Source: Pictodentalium vernedei
Taxonomy: Eukaryota; Mollusca; Scaphopoda; Dentaliida; Dentaliidae
Length of the DNA stretch: 64,000 bases
Assembly (NCBI GenBank): GCA_031216915.1
Contig: CM062297.1
Coordinates: forward strand, 538,740,971-538,804,970
Direction: 5' to 3'
The position numbers and the translations under genes are program-made. The notes beneath the pieces were generated by a model. That model was not told the DNA's origin. It was given only the letters and a program-made list of their open reading frames with translations, and searched no databases. This document shows, in pieces, positions 60,004 through 64,000 of the stretch; the stretch's first letter is position 1, and every line of letters starts with the position of its first letter.

Positions 60004-60600
60004 GTAAGTGTTAGTTTTTCATTTGGCCTACCATGGCACGTAGAAACAATTTTCTCACAGGATATGTTTCCGAGAGGTATATAAATGGTGGTTCCTCAAT
60101 TTTGTATCACTTCGCATCTCAGACTCAACTATATTACTTGACTGCAATTCTAATAAATCAAGCTGAAGACATAGTTAGGTTACATTGTCCATTACAGATG
60201 GAGGAGTTCTCTTTTGGTGCAGAATAAAGTCGCATTTATTTTCTTTTTTTTATATGAAATGATGTGATATCAGTTTAAACTCCTTTCCACTGAGAAATAA
60301 TATGTAACATTCAAACTATCCGTATGATGCTCACAGATGGACACATTGGACGGACTTTTTGTTGCTGCAACTAAATTTTCTTTGAAGAAAAATAGCAGCT
60401 AAAATATCTGTCATGCAAGAAATAGAATATGAAAACTGGTCAGATATTTTTTAAACTTGTTTCACATTTTTGATTTTGCCCTGACAGATGTTCAACAAAA
60501 TGAATAATTCTTGAACTCATTTCATGAATATTCTAAAAGAATTCTCATTTCATGTCATTTATATCTGATCCCAGTGAAATATGCAGGCATTACATTGGCT
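60004..60600 (+). other. Intron downstream of exon X, unit 2
   Basis: Matches 33,516-34,120. No gene recognised. Confidence 0.6.
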
Positions 60601-61766
60601 TTACATTTTTAACTCGACTTTAACGTAGTCAAATTTGAGGTTATGCCATGGCCCGTAGTCTGTCTCTCCGTCTGTCCATCTGTCAACAATTCAATACGGT
60701 TTGGGCTAGAGGCCATATTTATGAACCAATCTTTACGAAACTTCTTGGGTACCTTTGTTATCACTTTGGGACGAGTGTTTTTGGGTGCAGTCCAAAATTC
60801 AAGATGGCCACCAGCAGCCATTTTGTACCGATATTAGTGCAATCAGTTTTTTGTACAGAACTTCTGTACGAAAGTTCTGATTTGAATAAATTTTTGTCTG
60901 AATGTTTAGTAACATGGAATACATCACATATAATATTGGTTTTTTTCTCGTGCAGAAATTATGCAAATTAGATGGACTTTGATTTATTCAGTGCTACTTA
61001 TACTTAGTAAGTGCACATGTCGATACAGCTCTGACTATGGGCTGTATTTATGAACCAATCTTCCCGAAACTTCTTGGGTACCTTTGTTATCACCTAGGGA
61101 CGAGAACGAGTGTTTCTGAGTGCTGTCCAAATTTAAGATGGCTACCAGTGGCCATTTTGTACCGAAAATAAGTGCAATCAGTTTTTTGTACACAACTTCA
61201 ATACCTCTGTTATCACCTTGGGACAAGAACGAGTGATTTTGGGTGCAGTCCGAAATTCAATATGGCTACCGGTGACCATTTTGTACCGAAATTATGTACA
61301 ATCAGTTTTTTGTACAGAACTTCTATATGAAGGTTCTGATTTGAATAAAGTTTTGCATGGATGGTTAGTAACATGGAATACATCACATATAATACAGGTT
61401 TTCTTCTCGTGCAGAAATTATGCAAATTAGATGAACTTTGATTTATTCAGTGCTTCTTATACACAGTAAGTGCACACTTCAATACGGCTCTGGCTAGAGA
61501 CATCTAACTGTCACCCACCTTTACAATACTTTACCTGTACATTTGTTACAGACAACGGTCAGTATTAATGTACAGATTTTTACAATACTTAATGTGTACC
61601 TTTGTTATCAGGTCATTACCTAGATGTGTGTCATTGCTGTGCCTCATACTATACATGTGCATGTCTTACACAAGTTGAGCTACAGTGTCATTGACACTTT
61701 CATGTTCATTTTGTTATGTATTACAATAACTGATCCCTTTTTTACTCACATTTTGTGTACATGCAG

Positions 61767-61839
61767 TGTAAAAGATGGAAGTTTGACACTCACCGAACCA
61801 TACTACCATGCACAGTCACTTTCTGACCTTAATATGTAA
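61767..61839 (+). other. Candidate 3' terminal exon, unit 3 (weak)
   Basis: Identical in peptide to 19,644-19,716 and 35,277-35,349. Confidence 0.2.
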
Positions 61840-61882
61840 CTTGTACACCCTTCACATTTGTAAGTATTAAGGGCATCTGGAG

Positions 61883-62091
61883 CCATTACTATTAAACTTT
61901 ACAGTTGTATTTTCTAGAATTGTGTTTTCTATCTATTAATATAACTGACAAAAATGAATCATTAGCATTTTAAAAGATACGGCAAATTGCCACATCTTTG
62001 AAAATGTTAATGGTTTATTTCAACCCATTTAAAGTCATAAATAGAAAATACAATTCTAGAAAATACAATTGTAAAAGTTTTATAGTATTGG
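61883..62091. repeat. Foldback element, intact copy in unit 3
   Basis: Arms as at 19,760-19,968, with a few substitutions in the left arm (for example ATTACTATTAAAC). Confidence 0.85.
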
Positions 62092-63009
62092 CCCCCTGGC
62101 CTGAACAAAAAAATTCTGCTGGACATGTAAGACAACCTTATTTTATATTCAAAACCTTAACATCCAGGCTGCCAAGACTTTTCTGGTCTGATAAATTTAT
62201 ATACCCATACCTGTCTTATGCCAGTTTGGTGTATATTTATGACTGTGTTAAGCCAAGTCTTGATTATGTATAAAAGTAGGAGAAATCTGTTTAAACTATC
62301 TAATACCTGTCGGCAAAATTTGCTTAAAAATTTAGTGTGAGCATTCTGATTGCGATATTCAAATTTGGAGTTTTATTAATTTGATGATGTACTGCTACTT
62401 TGTTTTCATCAGTCTGATATGCACATCTTTACTTTAACTCTCTACTTGTCATAACTCCCATTCTCTTGATAATATTTACACATTTTTGTGTTGGAAGTTT
62501 ATTTTGATAAATTTTGATTTTATGATGAAAACTTATATGTGCCCCATGAAAACCATGTAAGGGGGTGCCATCCTTGTTCACTGTGGTAACAAGTTCTACT
62601 TTACTGGTAAAATAGGACCTGATAATCAATGCCCAGGGTGGGTGTCCTCTAGAATAGGCAGCATATGTATAATTGGTTGGCTAATTTCAAATTGAATGTC
62701 AAGGTCCTGATTTAATCTAAAAATACCATAAACATTAATTTAGGAATCAACAATGTTGCTGAGTTCAGACTTGATTTGACCAAATTTTTTTATGATATTA
62801 CCATTAATACACCACCTAGTTACACTTATTGTGGTAATATGATATTTTTAAGATAAATTAAATACTTTTTGATTGTCTATTAAAATAGCCTGTGTCCATC
62901 CGTGTGAGTGTACATCCCACATTGGTTTCCTGATGATAATTTTAGTTATAATAGGCCAAATCAAATGAAATTTGGTATGTATAGGTGTATCAGCATTTTT
63001 TTTTTTTTT

Positions 63010-63425
63010 TATACCCCCCGCAAACAAAGTTTGGGGGGGGTATATAGGAATCAACCTGTCCATCCATCTGTCCGTCTGTCCATCCATCATAAGCGCAACT
63101 CCTCCTAAACCGTTTGAAGAATTTTCATGAAACGTTACACAATGGAAGAACTCCATATGAAGATGTGCATGAAGCAATATAATTCCGTTCTGACATTTCC
63201 AAGGGGAGATAATCTAACTTATACCGTCTGTCCATCCTTGTAAGCGCAACTCCTCCTAAACCATTTGAAGAATTTTCATGAAACTTTACACAATGGAAGA
63301 ACTCCCTATGAAGATGTGCATGAAGCAATATAATTCCGTTCTGACATTTCCAAGGGGAGATAATTTAACTTATACATTTCAAGTGCGGGGGGTATCACTT
63401 TGTGAGTTTACTCACAGTACCTCTA
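63010..63425 (+). mobile_element. Helitron-like element, unit 3
   Basis: 5' hairpin ATACCCCCCGCAAAC-AAA-GTTTGGGGGGG, two monomers instead of three, and a 3' GTGAG-TTTA-CTCAC hairpin. The terminal CTAG is changed to CTAT. Same insertion position as in unit 1. Confidence 0.7.
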
Positions 63426-64000
63426 TTTTTTTTTTTGTGGGGGGTGGGGGGGAGGACAATTACAGACCAAGTAATATGATATTTTTAAGGTAAATTAAAT
63501 ACTTTTTGATTGTCTATTAAAATAGCCTGTGTCCATCTGTGTGAGTGTGCATCCCACATTGGTTTCCTGATGATAACTTTAGTTATAATAGGCCAAATCA
63601 AATGAAATTTGGTATGTATAGCTGTATCAACATTTTTTTTCTTTTTTTTTGGGGGGGGGGGGGGGGGGGGGGAGGGGGGGAGGACAATTACAGACCAAAT
63701 CCGAATCGGGGTGGAGGTGGAGTCAGACAATTTTTGCCAGAGTTATGCCCCTTTTTTCGACTTCAAAAATTCATTTTTCTTGATTTCCCGATGTTAACTT
63801 TAGTTATAGTTGGCTAAATCAAATGAAATTTGGTATGTAGGTGAATCAACATAAAATACAGGACATGTTTGAATCAGTGTGGTGTCCGACAATTTTTGCC
63901 AGTTATGCCCCTTTTTTTACTTCAAAAAATTCATTTTTCTTGAATTCCCCATGACTTTTGTTGTTGTTGACAGAATCAAACAAAATTTAGTATGTAGATG

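Larger units (their letters stand above)
60601..64000 (+). repeat. Segmental duplication block A, unit 3 (cut by window end)
   Basis: Matches 34,121-36,800. It carries the intact foldback and the Helitron-like element, as in unit 1. At 63,473 the sequence jumps back to a second copy of about 62,833-62,995 and then continues like unit 2, a local duplication of about 160 bp. Confidence 0.9.

Overview
The window looks like non-coding DNA from an animal nuclear genome. It has no operons or bacterial genes and no open frame above about 210 codons. It contains GT-AG bounded short exons, tRNA-derived repeats, a Tc1/mariner element, a DIRS-type retrotransposon, a hAT-type MITE and many short mobile repeats. 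Several repeats begin with a hairpin near AGCTCACCTGA, carry internal tandem arrays and end in a GC hairpin plus CTTG. That style recalls the Helentron/HINE repeats described from bivalves and other molluscs. I infer a marine mollusc, probably a bivalve, but no marker gene proves it.

Positions 1-18,535 are a higher-order repeat domain. Blocks at 1-4,628 recur at 4,629-5,180, 9,881-16,170 and 17,847-18,395. They include GCAG-rich stretches and an exact 261-bp tandem array (9,881-11,161). Foreign pieces are set into them: a duplicated segment with a tRNA-like sequence and a TATA-like box (5,406-7,392), a hAT-type MITE (6,476-7,034) and a Helentron-like element with a 177-bp array (16,171-17,846).

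Positions 18,712-64,000 are a large tandem segmental duplication, in order A-(exon Y)-C-D-B-(exon X). Unit 1 is about 18.7-34.1 kb, unit 2 about 34.1-60.6 kb, and unit 3 starts at 60.6 kb and runs off the window. Inside it are short phase-0 exons with canonical splice signals. Exon X (32 codons) is at 33,420 and 59,908; exon Y (28 codons) is at 39,404. Both encode charged, probably coiled-coil peptide. The whole 46 kb is therefore probably intronic sequence of one + strand gene whose coiled-coil module is being multiplied. Exon Y is missing from unit 1 through a 294-bp deletion bounded by a TAAA microhomology.

Unit 2 is longer because of nested insertions. A hairpin-headed element (39,750-50,627) holds a Helentron-like element (40,141-50,370), which holds a 6.9-kb DIRS-type retrotransposon (40,540-47,468). 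The DIRS element still has inverted terminal repeats, the internal complementary region that matches its circle junction, and decayed gag-like, RNase H, connection and tyrosine recombinase sequence. Its reverse transcriptase appears to be deleted. A Tc1-like element with a broken transposase (51,462-52,973) sits in block C of unit 2. Because the units are paralogous, pre-insertion (empty) sites for most of these insertions can be read in the same window, so element ends can be set to within a few bases.
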